From: Eshraghiella sp964441705
Lineage (GTDB): Bacteria; Bacillota; Clostridia; Lachnospirales; Lachnospiraceae
Reading direction: 5' to 3'
NCBI GenBank assembly: GCA_964441705.1
Contig: CAYTWF010000020.1
Span: 1-40,263 of the forward strand
DNA length: 40,263 nucleotides
Shown: positions 32,326 through 39,553 of the stretch, in pieces
How the letters are laid out: the number at the start of each line of letters is the position of its first letter
Position numbering within the stretch: position 1 is the stretch's first letter
Translations under genes and position numbers: made by a program
The notes under the pieces: generated by a model
What the model was told of the DNA's origin: nothing
The model's database searches: none
The model's input: only the letters and a program-made list of their open reading frames with translations

Positions 32326-33266
32326 TATTGTCCACTCCTTTCCCTGCATTTGGAACATAATTTATATTTGTTCTGTGCAGTCTCCTTTTTTACCGCAAAA
32401 ATATTACTATGTATATTTCCACAGTCAATTCTCATATGATATCTGGTTCCATAGCCTGTAATGTACACAAATGCCTCGTCATACAGCTGTCCCATACAAC
32501 AGGATGGACAGGCATAATACTTTGAACCATCATTATTACGAAGTGTATCCAGCTCTCCAAGCTGCACCTTTTCCGTTTTGGTCAGAATGTATGAACAGTC
32601 CTTGTAAAGGTGGTATACCGTTCCACTCGACGTCATATATACCATATCCTCCTTATTTGCCGCAGTATCCTCTGTACTGCCAATCCATGTATGACATCTT
32701 GCTCTTGATACAAGTCCTATTTTGCCAATTCCCAGCATATCAAAGGGCACCCCAACCTTATACTGTATCGCTACGTCAATAATTCCATTATTTTTTTCAC
32801 TGCTTAGATTAAGGTGCAGACCATTGCTGCCATCTACTATAAAGGTTTTATCAAGATAATCCTCACCAAGCTCCTTAATAACCTGCTGCCTGATATAACC
32901 GGCCTCAAGCATTGACTGTGCCTTATCATTGAGATTAGCTGCCTCCACATAATACGCATTCCCCGCTGCCTCAATAGTCTGATTGTACAATGCCTTTTGT
33001 ATATGAAGCTGCAGCTGCATTACAGAGAGAAAAAAAACAAGTGCAACAATTCCTGCTATAAACAGAGGCAGTGCTATTGAAGCCTCAAGGGTAAGACCAC
33101 CATTAATTGAAAAAGCGGCATAAGGCGCTCTTTTTTTCAGTATATTTATATGTCCGTCCGGGGGAGTGCACGAAACATCATTATAACCTTTCTGCTTTAC
33201 AACTTTATTTTTATTTATGAGAGCGTCATTATGCCAATAATGACTTTTTTCTGAAAAAAAGAGCAT
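32325..33266 (-). CDS. TadE-like pilus protein with duplicated C-terminal Cys/His motif
   Basis: The 313-residue form starts with about 50 charged residues. A TadE/pseudopilin-like segment follows, INGGLTLEASIALPLFIAG (G-L-T-L-E-A pattern) with one transmembrane helix, then an extracellular beta-rich region. The C-terminal ~100 residues hold two copies of a Y-H-x4-C ... C-x2-C motif (VYHLYKDCSY...CPSC and RYHMRIDCGN...CSKC), probably metal sites. The start is unsure: ATG 33266 has AGGCGGTG four bases upstream, ATG 33284 lies at the preceding stop, and the open frame reaches 33332. Confidence 0.75.
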   Translation of the reverse strand: MLFFSEKSHYWHNDALINKNKVVKQKGYNDVSCTPPDGHINILKKRAPYAAFSINGGLTLEASIALPLFIAGIVALVFFLSVMQLQLHIQKALYNQTIEAAGNAYYVEAANLNDKAQSMLEAGYIRQQVIKELGEDYLDKTFIVDGSNGLHLNLSSEKNNGIIDVAIQYKVGVPFDMLGIGKIGLVSRARCHTWIGSTEDTAANKEDMVYMTSSGTVYHLYKDCSYILTKTEKVQLGELDTLRNNDGSKYYACPSCCMGQLYDEAFVYITGYGTRYHMRIDCGNIHSNIFAVKKETAQNKYKLCSKCRERSGQ

Positions 33267-33285
33267 CTTACACCGCCTTTCCATT

Positions 33286-35355
33286 TTAATATGTATATAC
33301 AGAGGTATCTGTATACTGTGTGGCAAGCCCATTAAGGGTGTACTTTATCTCTGCCTTTAAGCCATAGATACAGTTTCTCATACGAAAGCTTTCATCCTTA
33401 TTAACAATCATCCATTGTTCAACGAGATTCATGGTATATGCCGACTTTTCTCCGGGATTCTCTATATATAACAGATATCTTAAGAATGTCTCATAATCCA
33501 TCCCATGCTCGTCCTGCTCACGATTACTGTAAAGCTTATGGGCCAGAAGGTTTTCCAGTGACAGATTCCAGGTCTTCTCACTCTTGCCATAACCAATCTT
33601 GCCACCTGCAAGAAGTATCTTTACGTCTGACAGACCTTCTGCATATGCCCACAGATACAGCAGTGCAAACTGAAGCAGACGTATAAGAGGCTCAATACCG
33701 GAGGCTCCCACCATTAATGCTGCCAGCCCATAGGCCTGTTGTTTTTTACCTGCGTCCGTCATAAGGTATACCATGTTAATTCCACTTCTAATAAGCGCCA
33801 TTTTATTAACCGTCTCCATAAGATTGTCATTATCTGCCGGATTACCACAAAGTATATATTCCACCTCATAATCCAGTGAATTGCTGTCCGAACCATCTGT
33901 AAATGAAGCAAAATTATCCATAACATATTCAGAATAGATTATGTTTTTAGTGCCTCTTACAGTCAGGTCTATATTCTTTTGCAGCTCCTTAGCACTTGAG
34001 GTATTACATGACATAGATGCCCTGTCCATTTCCTCAAGCTTTTTGGTGGATATAGCAGTGTCCTCCGGAACAACAAGTCCCAAAATCCCATTTTCAAGAA
34101 AGTCAGAAAGACTGTCCATTGCTCCTGTATCAGATTCTGCTTTAATAAGCCTTGTATAATCAAAGCTCATCCCATCCAGTGTATATCCCATGCTGCATTC
34201 TCTGACATCCTTAAGCACCTCTATTGTTTTTGCAGAGCTGCTGCCCTTAATTCCCTCCAGCTCCTCCCGTACCCTTATAACAATGTCCATATCCGTCTGC
34301 AGACTTACCTTAACAGTCCCAATATCACAAATATCCGCCGCCAGAATTTCTCTGTAATCCTTAAGCTCTACAAGCTCCTCATCAATTCCACTGATTATGT
34401 CTGTACCCAAAATATCTGATTTAGACGTCATATACGTCTCAAGTGAACCAATATTTCCCTCAAGCATTGTTATTTTATTATCAATTCCATTAATTACTGT
34501 TCCAGCTGCATCAATACAATATTCGCAGTCCCGCGCCAGCTCAATAAGCTCATTAATTCTATTCTGAGCCTTATCATTCTTACCCTTTTCCAGCATATCT
34601 ATTGCCACATCAATTGTCTCATCAACATCCGTTATATGTACCTTGACCTTGTCAAAAATATCACTGTTGTTAATTCCAAGATACGCCGAGCTTACATCCC
34701 CAACGCAGAAATTTTTAACACTTTCCATGCTTGCGCTGATTTGTTCCATGTCAATTCCATCCTCCGGACATTCTATTCCGTCAATGTACTTAACAAGCTC
34801 TCTGGCCTGGTTATTAATCTCAAGGACCTGACTGGTGCAGTCTATTATCTGGTCACTTATTTCCTTCACCGCCTCAGCCTGCTCATCATCTGATTCTATT
34901 CCTAGATAATCTGCTGCCAGATTAATAACCTTGGCGTATTTTTCATAATCCACAACCATATCCTGCCATAAAAGACCGCCGTAATCCGTCGCAGTTGTCA
35001 GCTGGCTTACTGCCACTCCATCAAGTGTTATCCCATACAGGTCCGTTCCAGGAGCAAAATACAGGTTCTTTTCCGTATTAATGTTATAGTCCATATAATC
35101 TGCAAGCCTTGCCGACAACGCGTCCGAATCCAGCCTTCCCTCCTCATCCGCTCCGTCCTTTAGCAGTACACCGAATTTATCATATAAATCTGCATTATAT
35201 TCTGCAAATACCGAATCCAGTGCCATTGCCAGTGATGTGGATGTAATCACACCCGCACAGTGAATTCTTGCCGAGGTTATTGTTGTAGTAATTACAGATG
35301 CCACCAAAAGAAATATCATTGCTGTGAACAGCGATACACTTCCCTGTTTTCTCAT
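33286..35355 (-). CDS. DUF5702 family Tad-locus protein (TadG-like)
   Basis: The 689-residue protein has an N-terminal membrane anchor (about 7-27) like TadE/TadG proteins, a long acidic helical extracellular region with coiled-coil stretches (about 130-400), and a C-terminal domain with a weak hydrophobic segment. I assign it to DUF5702, known to me mainly from Lachnospiraceae Tad loci; its molecular role is unknown. AAGGAAAGG lies upstream of the ATG. The remnant of a Flp pilin gene ends 20 bases upstream, so this is the first intact gene after the mobile-element junction and has probably lost its original promoter. Confidence 0.82.
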   Translation of the reverse strand: MRKQGSVSLFTAMIFLLVASVITTTITSARIHCAGVITSTSLAMALDSVFAEYNADLYDKFGVLLKDGADEEGRLDSDALSARLADYMDYNINTEKNLYFAPGTDLYGITLDGVAVSQLTTATDYGGLLWQDMVVDYEKYAKVINLAADYLGIESDDEQAEAVKEISDQIIDCTSQVLEINNQARELVKYIDGIECPEDGIDMEQISASMESVKNFCVGDVSSAYLGINNSDIFDKVKVHITDVDETIDVAIDMLEKGKNDKAQNRINELIELARDCEYCIDAAGTVINGIDNKITMLEGNIGSLETYMTSKSDILGTDIISGIDEELVELKDYREILAADICDIGTVKVSLQTDMDIVIRVREELEGIKGSSSAKTIEVLKDVRECSMGYTLDGMSFDYTRLIKAESDTGAMDSLSDFLENGILGLVVPEDTAISTKKLEEMDRASMSCNTSSAKELQKNIDLTVRGTKNIIYSEYVMDNFASFTDGSDSNSLDYEVEYILCGNPADNDNLMETVNKMALIRSGINMVYLMTDAGKKQQAYGLAALMVGASGIEPLIRLLQFALLYLWAYAEGLSDVKILLAGGKIGYGKSEKTWNLSLENLLAHKLYSNREQDEHGMDYETFLRYLLYIENPGEKSAYTMNLVEQWMIVNKDESFRMRNCIYGLKAEIKYTLNGLATQYTDTSVYTY

Positions 35356-35375
35356 GTTCAGCCTTTCCTTCGGTA

Positions 35376-35483
35376 TTATATTTTGGATACACCGCTTTGT
35401 ATGCTTTGAAAAATACTTTTAACAATGCTTGTAAGCTGTGTTTTGAATATAAGTACCAGCGAGATTAGAACCACCAATAACTC
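35376..35483 (-). pseudogene. Truncated Flp-type pilin gene (3' part only)
   Basis: Reading leftward, the frame ending at TAA 35376-35378 encodes ELLVVLISLVLIFKTQLTS followed by IVKSIFQSIQSGVSKI. That is the hydrophobic helix and C-terminus of a Flp/Tad pilin, whose family pattern is VE-hydrophobic-IFK-QLTS-IF. No start codon, leader or glycine cleavage site precedes it: upstream of the Glu codon at 35481-35483 the frame turns into unrelated sequence (Cys-Ser-Ala-Pro-Pro-Arg) of the adjoining element. The pilin is therefore cut inside its helix and cannot be made from this copy unless the missing part is restored by element excision. Confidence 0.75.
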
Positions 35484-35595
35484 TCTAGGGGGAGCGGAAC
35501 AAAGCAATATCAAAGCTTCCCACACAATCTACAATGTTTATTCTGTAATTCAATCATTCTAAATATCTTATCTTCTGGATGGATTCATCTGCTGA

Positions 35596-35647
35596 TGACG
35601 TCACAATGGCGTCACTAATTCAGCGGAAAAGACGTCACTTTGACGCC
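35596..35647. repeat. Four GACGTCAC-type repeats near the element end
   Basis: TGACGTCAC (35596-35604), TGGCGTCAC (35607-35615), AGACGTCAC (35630-35638) and TGACGCC (35641-35647) form two closely spaced pairs. The core TGACGTCA is itself palindromic. Positioned about 110 bases inside the element, they could be binding sites for a recombinase, excisionase or relaxosome protein. Confidence 0.6.
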
Positions 35648-35692
35648 AGCAAATCTATCCTCATTTTCATCAAAAATAGCCTATCCATCCTT

Positions 35693-36110
35693 TTCGGTGT
35701 ACCACCGAAGTGATCTTCTCAGGCACCAAATATATGAATGGAAAATGTAACCAACGAAATTTAGCATCCATTCTAACAGTAATCTCGCCTTCGAAGACCA
35801 CAAAACTACTATCTGCCTTTATTGGTTCGTCAGGAGTAATCGTAATATTCCGAGCTTTTCGGACTCCTGATTATTATTTTAGGCAGATAGGCAAGCTACC
35901 CACCTGGGGTACCCCCCAGTCGGACCGCACACTCCGTGCGCTTAGCTTGCCAGGGCTAGCCCTCGGAACCCATCAAGGAGTTTCACCCCTTGCATCCCTG
36001 AGCTCGCCAATTCCATTCACGTTTTCGACCTGGCAAAAGAACGTTGCTAGGTCTCAACCTAAAATGTACTAGCTAGGGACGTTGTCCCTGCACCCTACCA
36101 ACAGGGCAAT
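35693..36110. other. Hairpin-rich non-coding region, probable oriT
   Basis: This gene-free stretch is packed with inverted repeats: TTCGGTG/CACCGAA (35693-35709); a nested structure with arms CTATCTGCCT/AGGCAGATAG (35809-35890) enclosing CAGGAGT/ACTCCTG and CCGA/TCGG; a three-stem structure with arms GCAAGCTA/TAGCTTGC near 35891-35958 enclosing CTGGGG/CCCCAG and CGCAC/GTGCG; the palindrome AGGGCTAGCCCT; and GGGAC/GTCCC then AGGGC/GCCCT followed by TTTT just before mobC. It lies directly upstream of MobC and the relaxase, where oriT normally is. A 120-codon open frame across it (35710-36072) has no good start and is rejected. Confidence 0.6.
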
Positions 36111-36134
36111 GCCCTTTTGGATTACCTATCAATC

Positions 36135-36169
36135 ACATATGAAGTCACTAACACTTGTATCTCATATGT
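36135..36169. promoter_or_regulatory. Inverted repeat upstream of mobC
   Basis: ACATATGA (36135-36142) and TCATATGT (36162-36169) are perfect inverted copies separated by 19 bases, about 40 bases before the mobC start. This spacing suits a dimeric repressor or relaxosome-protein site; MobC autoregulation is a guess. Confidence 0.4.
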
Positions 36170-36209
36170 AATTGAGTTGTTCCCCTTAATATGGAAGGAG
36201 ATGATGCAC

Positions 36210-36626
36210 ATGGGAACAAAAAAGAAAAAGCTGAGAAATGAACAGAATCGTACTCGTACACATCAGATCAAATATCGACTGAGTGATGCTGAGTACAAAA
36301 CCTATCTAAAGAAAGTGGAAGCATCTGGCATGACACAGCAGGAATATTTTCTTCACGTCATGAATGATTCCAATATCACAGTAGACAACAATTTGGAACA
36401 AATACCAGAGCTTCTGCAAGCACTTTATGATCTGCTCCGTCAAGTCAAAGGTATTGCAGTCAATTGTAATCAGATAGCTAGAGTCTGCAACACCAACCGC
36501 AAGACTCCAACCGGAAAGAAATTAGAGGAGCTTGCTGACAATTACAACAATTTTATGAAGGAGGGAAATGAAATATGGGCGTCGTTAAAGCAGTTAATTC
36601 ACCATGCAGTTCACACGCAGCATTAA
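36210..36626 (+). CDS. mobC: MobC-family relaxosome accessory protein
   Basis: A 138-residue basic protein that should bind oriT DNA and help the relaxase open it. It has a Lys/Arg-rich N-terminus, a ribbon-helix-helix-like stretch (IKYRLSDAEYKTYLKKVEASGMTQ, in two parts) and the MobC C-terminal pattern with a GIAVNCNQIARVCN segment. The open frame starts at 36117, but AAGGAG (36195-36200) is nine bases from ATG 36210; ATGs at 36201 and 36204 are too close. Its 3' end overlaps the relaxase gene by 52 bases in another frame, implying translational coupling. Confidence 0.85.
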   Translation: MGTKKKKLRNEQNRTRTHQIKYRLSDAEYKTYLKKVEASGMTQQEYFLHVMNDSNITVDNNLEQIPELLQALYDLLRQVKGIAVNCNQIARVCNTNRKTPTGKKLEELADNYNNFMKEGNEIWASLKQLIHHAVHTQH

Positions 36627-38119
36627 GAAACACCTTGGAATATATCCTTAAGGATTCCAAGACAACATCAGAGCTAAAACTTGTTTCAGGGATGTACTTT
36701 GAACCAGAAGTTACACCCGACAAGGTATTTCAGAATTTTACAGAAATAAGAAAAGATGCAGGAAAGGATAACGGACGCATGTTCAAGCACTTTATCCTTT
36801 CTTGGAGCAAAGAGGAAGATATCACACCAGAAATTGGACTTGCTATTACAAACGAATGGGTGGACAAAATCTTCCCTGAATACAATGCCTGCATTGTAAC
36901 TCACACAGACAGAGATCATGTGCACTGCCACATCGTTGTAAATTCCGTCAACAATTTGACTGGAAAGAAGCTTAATATTTCCAACAAACAGTTCCAGAAG
37001 ATGAAGAACATTAATGATGAGCTTTGCGAACAGTACGAATTATCTGTCACCAAGAAAGGAAAGCACTTTGATGGCACAGACGTGTCAGAGGGCACAATCC
37101 GTTCTTACGATAAGACCACTTACCATATACTCACAACTGAAAGTCCAAAACGCAAAGTCATGGCATCTGTGATGGTAAAAGTCTTAGAAACAACTGCCAC
37201 TGCATGCTCGCAGGATGAATTCATCATCCGGCTTGCAGAAGCTGGCATCACCACAAACTGGAGCACACGCAGAAAGAATGTCTCTTTTACGGACGATGCA
37301 TCTGGTTTCAAAATCCGTGATAAGAAATTAGCGGATACATTTTCAACAAATTTATCAAAGGAGGTTTTTCATGAAGCATTTATCAGAAACGAAAGAATAC
37401 AAACAGAGCGGGCTTCTATCACAGGCGAAGATGATCGAAAATGCCAGCTACTGGAAGAAAAAATACGAGGACTGCGAGAAGGAGAAGGAACAGATTCTAA
37501 AGGAAAAAGTAAAGAGTCTGGAAACGAATCCACAGATGGACTCATTGAAAGAATTAGCGGAAAAATTCGAGAGTGCTTTCGACAGAGAACACCAGAAGAA
37601 CGTGGCAATGGCGAGCATACTTACCGATCTGGGAATCGACGTCACAAAAATATGCTAACAGAGGATGAACAGTATGAGCTTCGAGATCTTGCGTGCAAAT
37701 TAGAGGAATGTCGCAATTATTACATCAATAATGTTTACAGAACTTTGATTTATAATGAAAATAGTTTCCGAGACAAAAACTTTTATCAGGAAATGGTGCT
37801 CGACTGTGAGAAACAAAAATATGAGCATCTAGCTACATACAAAGAGCTCTTGAACACGATTTCAATCAATGATCTTGCTATGGTTCATGAGGAACAGCTT
37901 GCCATTCGTGACCGTGAAATGAGTCGCTACGAAAAAGGGCTTGTTTCTCCAAAGAGCGACAAAAGTTTCAATGAAAAAGCATATGAAAAAGCAATTTCCA
38001 TTCGTGATGAAACATTTTCTCACATTACAACTAACTTAAAATCCATTGAAAAACAGCACCCAGAGATTGCAGAAGAACGAGCTGCACATCAGATGCCACG
38101 ACGCGGAAGACACAGATAA
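36575..38119 (+). CDS. MOB relaxase (VirD2/MobA-type mobilization nuclease)
   Basis: The relaxase nicks oriT and pilots the strand into the recipient. The 514-residue protein has the relaxase domain in the first ~260 residues: a probable catalytic Tyr in the N-terminal segment near NTLEYILKD, MFKHFILSWS, and the metal-binding motif THTDRDHVHCHIVVN near 109-123. The middle (about 266-361) is unusually rich in Gly/Ser/Glu/Arg and is also read in another frame by a separate ORF; the last ~150 residues are helical. GGAGGG is well placed before ATG 36575. It follows mobC directly and ends before a strong terminator. Confidence 0.9.
   Translation: MGVVKAVNSPCSSHAALRNTLEYILKDSKTTSELKLVSGMYFEPEVTPDKVFQNFTEIRKDAGKDNGRMFKHFILSWSKEEDITPEIGLAITNEWVDKIFPEYNACIVTHTDRDHVHCHIVVNSVNNLTGKKLNISNKQFQKMKNINDELCEQYELSVTKKGKHFDGTDVSEGTIRSYDKTTYHILTTESPKRKVMASVMVKVLETTATACSQDEFIIRLAEAGITTNWSTRRKNVSFTDDASGFKIRDKKLADTFSTNLSKEVFHEAFIRNERIQTERASITGEDDRKCQLLEEKIRGLREGEGTDSKGKSKESGNESTDGLIERISGKIRECFRQRTPEERGNGEHTYRSGNRRHKNMLTEDEQYELRDLACKLEECRNYYINNVYRTLIYNENSFRDKNFYQEMVLDCEKQKYEHLATYKELLNTISINDLAMVHEEQLAIRDREMSRYEKGLVSPKSDKSFNEKAYEKAISIRDETFSHITTNLKSIEKQHPEIAEERAAHQMPRRGRHR
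37371..37658 (+). CDS. ORF nested inside the relaxase gene in another frame
   Basis: A 95-codon frame starts at ATG 37371 with a textbook AAAGGAGG (37357-37364) six bases upstream, lying wholly inside the relaxase coding region. The product looks like a folded coiled-coil protein: ENASYWKKKYEDCEKEKEQI with heptad spacing, then KELAEKFESAFDREHQKN and VAMASILTDLGIDVTKIC. The relaxase frame over the same DNA is low-complexity, as if the nested frame were the constrained one. Nested genes in relaxases have a precedent (mobB inside mobA of RSF1010), but I see no membrane segment here, so it is not a simple mobB equivalent. Function unknown. Confidence 0.6.
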   Translation: MKHLSETKEYKQSGLLSQAKMIENASYWKKKYEDCEKEKEQILKEKVKSLETNPQMDSLKELAEKFESAFDREHQKNVAMASILTDLGIDVTKIC

Positions 38120-38171
38120 TGGGACCATTCCCAATCCCCTTTGCCCGAACTCCCAAAAGGGGATAAAAAAG

Positions 38172-38222
38172 AAAAACATATGAGTGGAAGATACCTGCAA
38201 TACCTACCATTCATATGTTTTC
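38172..38222. terminator. Bidirectional terminator after the relaxase gene
   Basis: AAAACATATGA-x-TGG (38173-38187) pairs with CCA-x-TCATATGTTTT (38207-38221), a 14-bp stem with one mismatch and a 19-base loop. The flanking A/T tracts suit both the relaxase and the converging small gene. Confidence 0.75.
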
Positions 38223-38226
38223 TTAT

Positions 38227-38436
38227 TTACTGCTCAGTTTCTTCTTCGTAGTAGTCCCCCATCAAATCCATCAATTTGCGCTTTGTTTCAGTAATACTAT
38301 TTCTTAGTGCTCGACAAACATATGCATCTGGTCCATCGCCATAGTATTCTGATGATGCCATGAGTGTAAAGAGATCTTCCAGTCCTCTTAAATCCATGAC
38401 AACCTCATTTAAATCATTACAACTGACTCTTTCCAT
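38227..38436 (-). CDS. Small acidic protein of unknown function
   Basis: A 69-residue helical, acidic protein (MERVSCNDLNEVV at the start, DYYEEETEQ at the end) of a kind often seen beside mobilization genes; I cannot name the family. A G-rich ribosome binding site (GGGGGTGA) lies five bases from the ATG but is enclosed in the hairpin at 38441-38456. It converges with the relaxase gene. Confidence 0.7.
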   Translation of the reverse strand: MERVSCNDLNEVVMDLRGLEDLFTLMASSEYYGDGPDAYVCRALRNSITETKRKLMDLMGDYYEEETEQ

Positions 38437-38440
38437 GTAA

Positions 38441-38456
38441 TCACCCCCTTGGGTGA
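38441..38456 (-). promoter_or_regulatory. Hairpin covering the ribosome binding site of the 69-residue gene
   Basis: On the minus strand TCACCC, four bases, GGGTGA form a perfect 6-bp stem. The right arm is part of the GGGGGTGA ribosome binding site, four bases from the ATG, so translation may be masked until the stem opens. Confidence 0.45.
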
Positions 38457-38489
38457 TAATATCATATCTGTAATGAAATAGTGGGAAAC

Positions 38490-38504
38490 TACGCGAATCG
38501 CGTA
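38490..38504. promoter_or_regulatory. Perfect palindrome TACGCG-AAT-CGCGTA
   Basis: A 15-base inverted repeat with a 3-base centre in the gap between the 69-residue gene and the helix-turn-helix gene. It has the look of an operator for a small dimeric repressor; the adjacent HTH-like protein is a candidate, not shown. Confidence 0.4.
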
Positions 38505-38575
38505 ATTGTTCTTACAATCTAAGAATAGTTTCTATCCGACTGTACTCTACTCTCATCATTATAAATCGTAGTTTG

Positions 38576-39001
38576 TCAAATTGGTGGTTCACATTCTTTT
38601 AAGAAAAAGCGCAATGTCATAACCGTAGCTGCAACTTTATATTTTGTTTCAAGTTTTACTTTATCGAAAGAGTTTGAAAGTATTTCGTCAATATCATTCA
38701 CTTCTACACCCGCCATTTTAGCAATTGTACTTTTTGATAAATTGTGATATGAGATTAGCACTTCTAAAAAAGCATTCAGCTTCATATCTTTGCTTTCATC
38801 TGCCCCAAAATAAAGGAAACTAATTTTAGTAAGTATTTTAGAGCGAACAGTATTTTCTTTTGGTAAACAGTCAACATCTCCATTTATTATTGTTTCGATT
38901 TGGTTAGCTGATATACCCAAATACTTCGAAAGAGTGTCCTGATTGAACTCATATAATTCAACTAAGGATTTTAGCATTTCCGATATGTCTACCATCTCCA
39001 T
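38576..39001 (-). CDS. Protein with two helix-turn-helix-like segments
   Basis: A 141-residue protein. It has two XRE-like segments: LVELYEFNQDTLSKYLGISA (about 13-32) followed by NQIETIINGD, and LEVLISYHNLSKSTIAKMAG (about 78-97) followed by a VNDIDEILSN helix. The two halves look like diverged copies of one HTH unit, so it may be a DNA-binding regulator of the element. GGAGG is seven bases from the ATG. The two small genes upstream (39065-39226 and 39266-39532) are close enough to be co-transcribed with it. Confidence 0.65.
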   Translation of the reverse strand: MEMVDISEMLKSLVELYEFNQDTLSKYLGISANQIETIINGDVDCLPKENTVRSKILTKISFLYFGADESKDMKLNAFLEVLISYHNLSKSTIAKMAGVEVNDIDEILSNSFDKVKLETKYKVAATVMTLRFFLKECEPPI

Positions 39002-39064
39002 TTTTATACCTCCAAATTCAAATCTGTCAAACTAATAATTAACAACACAATTTCAAATATATTT

Positions 39065-39226
39065 TTATTTACTCTCTCTGATATATAGAATCAGTGAATT
39101 CCATTCCTCACGATTTAGAGTTTGAGTATCCCTGATTTTAATTAAATATTCAGCAATATACAATTTTTCCTTATCAAGATGCAGATATGTTGCTAATGCA
39201 TATTTTTCATCTAACCCTATTTCCAT
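39065..39226 (-). CDS. 53-residue protein of unknown function
   Basis: A short frame begins MEIGLDEKYALATYLHLDKE and ends SLILYIRESK. It is preceded by GGAAAGG about nine bases before the ATG at 39226. The composition is that of an ordinary helical acidic/amphipathic protein, not random AT-rich sequence. It lies between the HTH-like gene and the 88-residue gene, all leftward, with short gaps, suggesting one operon. No family recognised. Confidence 0.55.
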   Translation of the reverse strand: MEIGLDEKYALATYLHLDKEKLYIAEYLIKIRDTQTLNREEWNSLILYIRESK

Positions 39227-39265
39227 ACTAATCTGCCTTTCCAATGATTAATTCAAAGAATAGCC

Positions 39266-39532
39266 TTATGGTCCCATAATACTTAAGATACTCACCTGCG
39301 GATTATTATCCATCATCAGTCTGATTCTTCTCACAAATCTTTTGTAGAAGTCAATCACAACTTCTAAATGATTATCAATTGCTTTATTATTTCCATTGAT
39401 ATAGTCGGGATGGTCATTTTCACACATATAAAATATGGAGTAGCTTTCTTTTACAGGTTTTAACATTTCATCAGAACTATTAGTTTCAAGTAGTTTCGAT
39501 ACATTTTCGATTTCCATAAGCATTTTGTTCAT
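39266..39532 (-). CDS. 88-residue protein of unknown function, possibly truncated by the IS
   Basis: A helical protein of 88 residues (MNKMLMEIENVSKLLETNSS at the start; IRLMMDNNPQ near the end). No convincing ribosome binding site precedes the ATG at 39532, and the left end of the IS21-like element begins only about 15 bases further on. The original 5' region or promoter may have been removed by that insertion. No family recognised. Confidence 0.45.
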   Translation of the reverse strand: MNKMLMEIENVSKLLETNSSDEMLKPVKESYSIFYMCENDHPDYINGNNKAIDNHLEVVIDFYKRFVRRIRLMMDNNPQVSILSIMGP

Positions 39533-39553
39533 AGTTGAATATTACGGTGTAAA

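Noticed and set aside
35710..36072. 120-codon open frame in the region before mobC
   Set aside because: Overlaps the nested inverted repeats, has no convincing ribosome binding site and encodes a Pro/Ser-rich sequence without family resemblance; the region is better explained as oriT.
37652..38119. C-terminal part of the relaxase as a separate gene starting at ATG 37652
   Set aside because: The frame is continuous with the relaxase and no ribosome binding site precedes that ATG, although the nested ORF does end just there.
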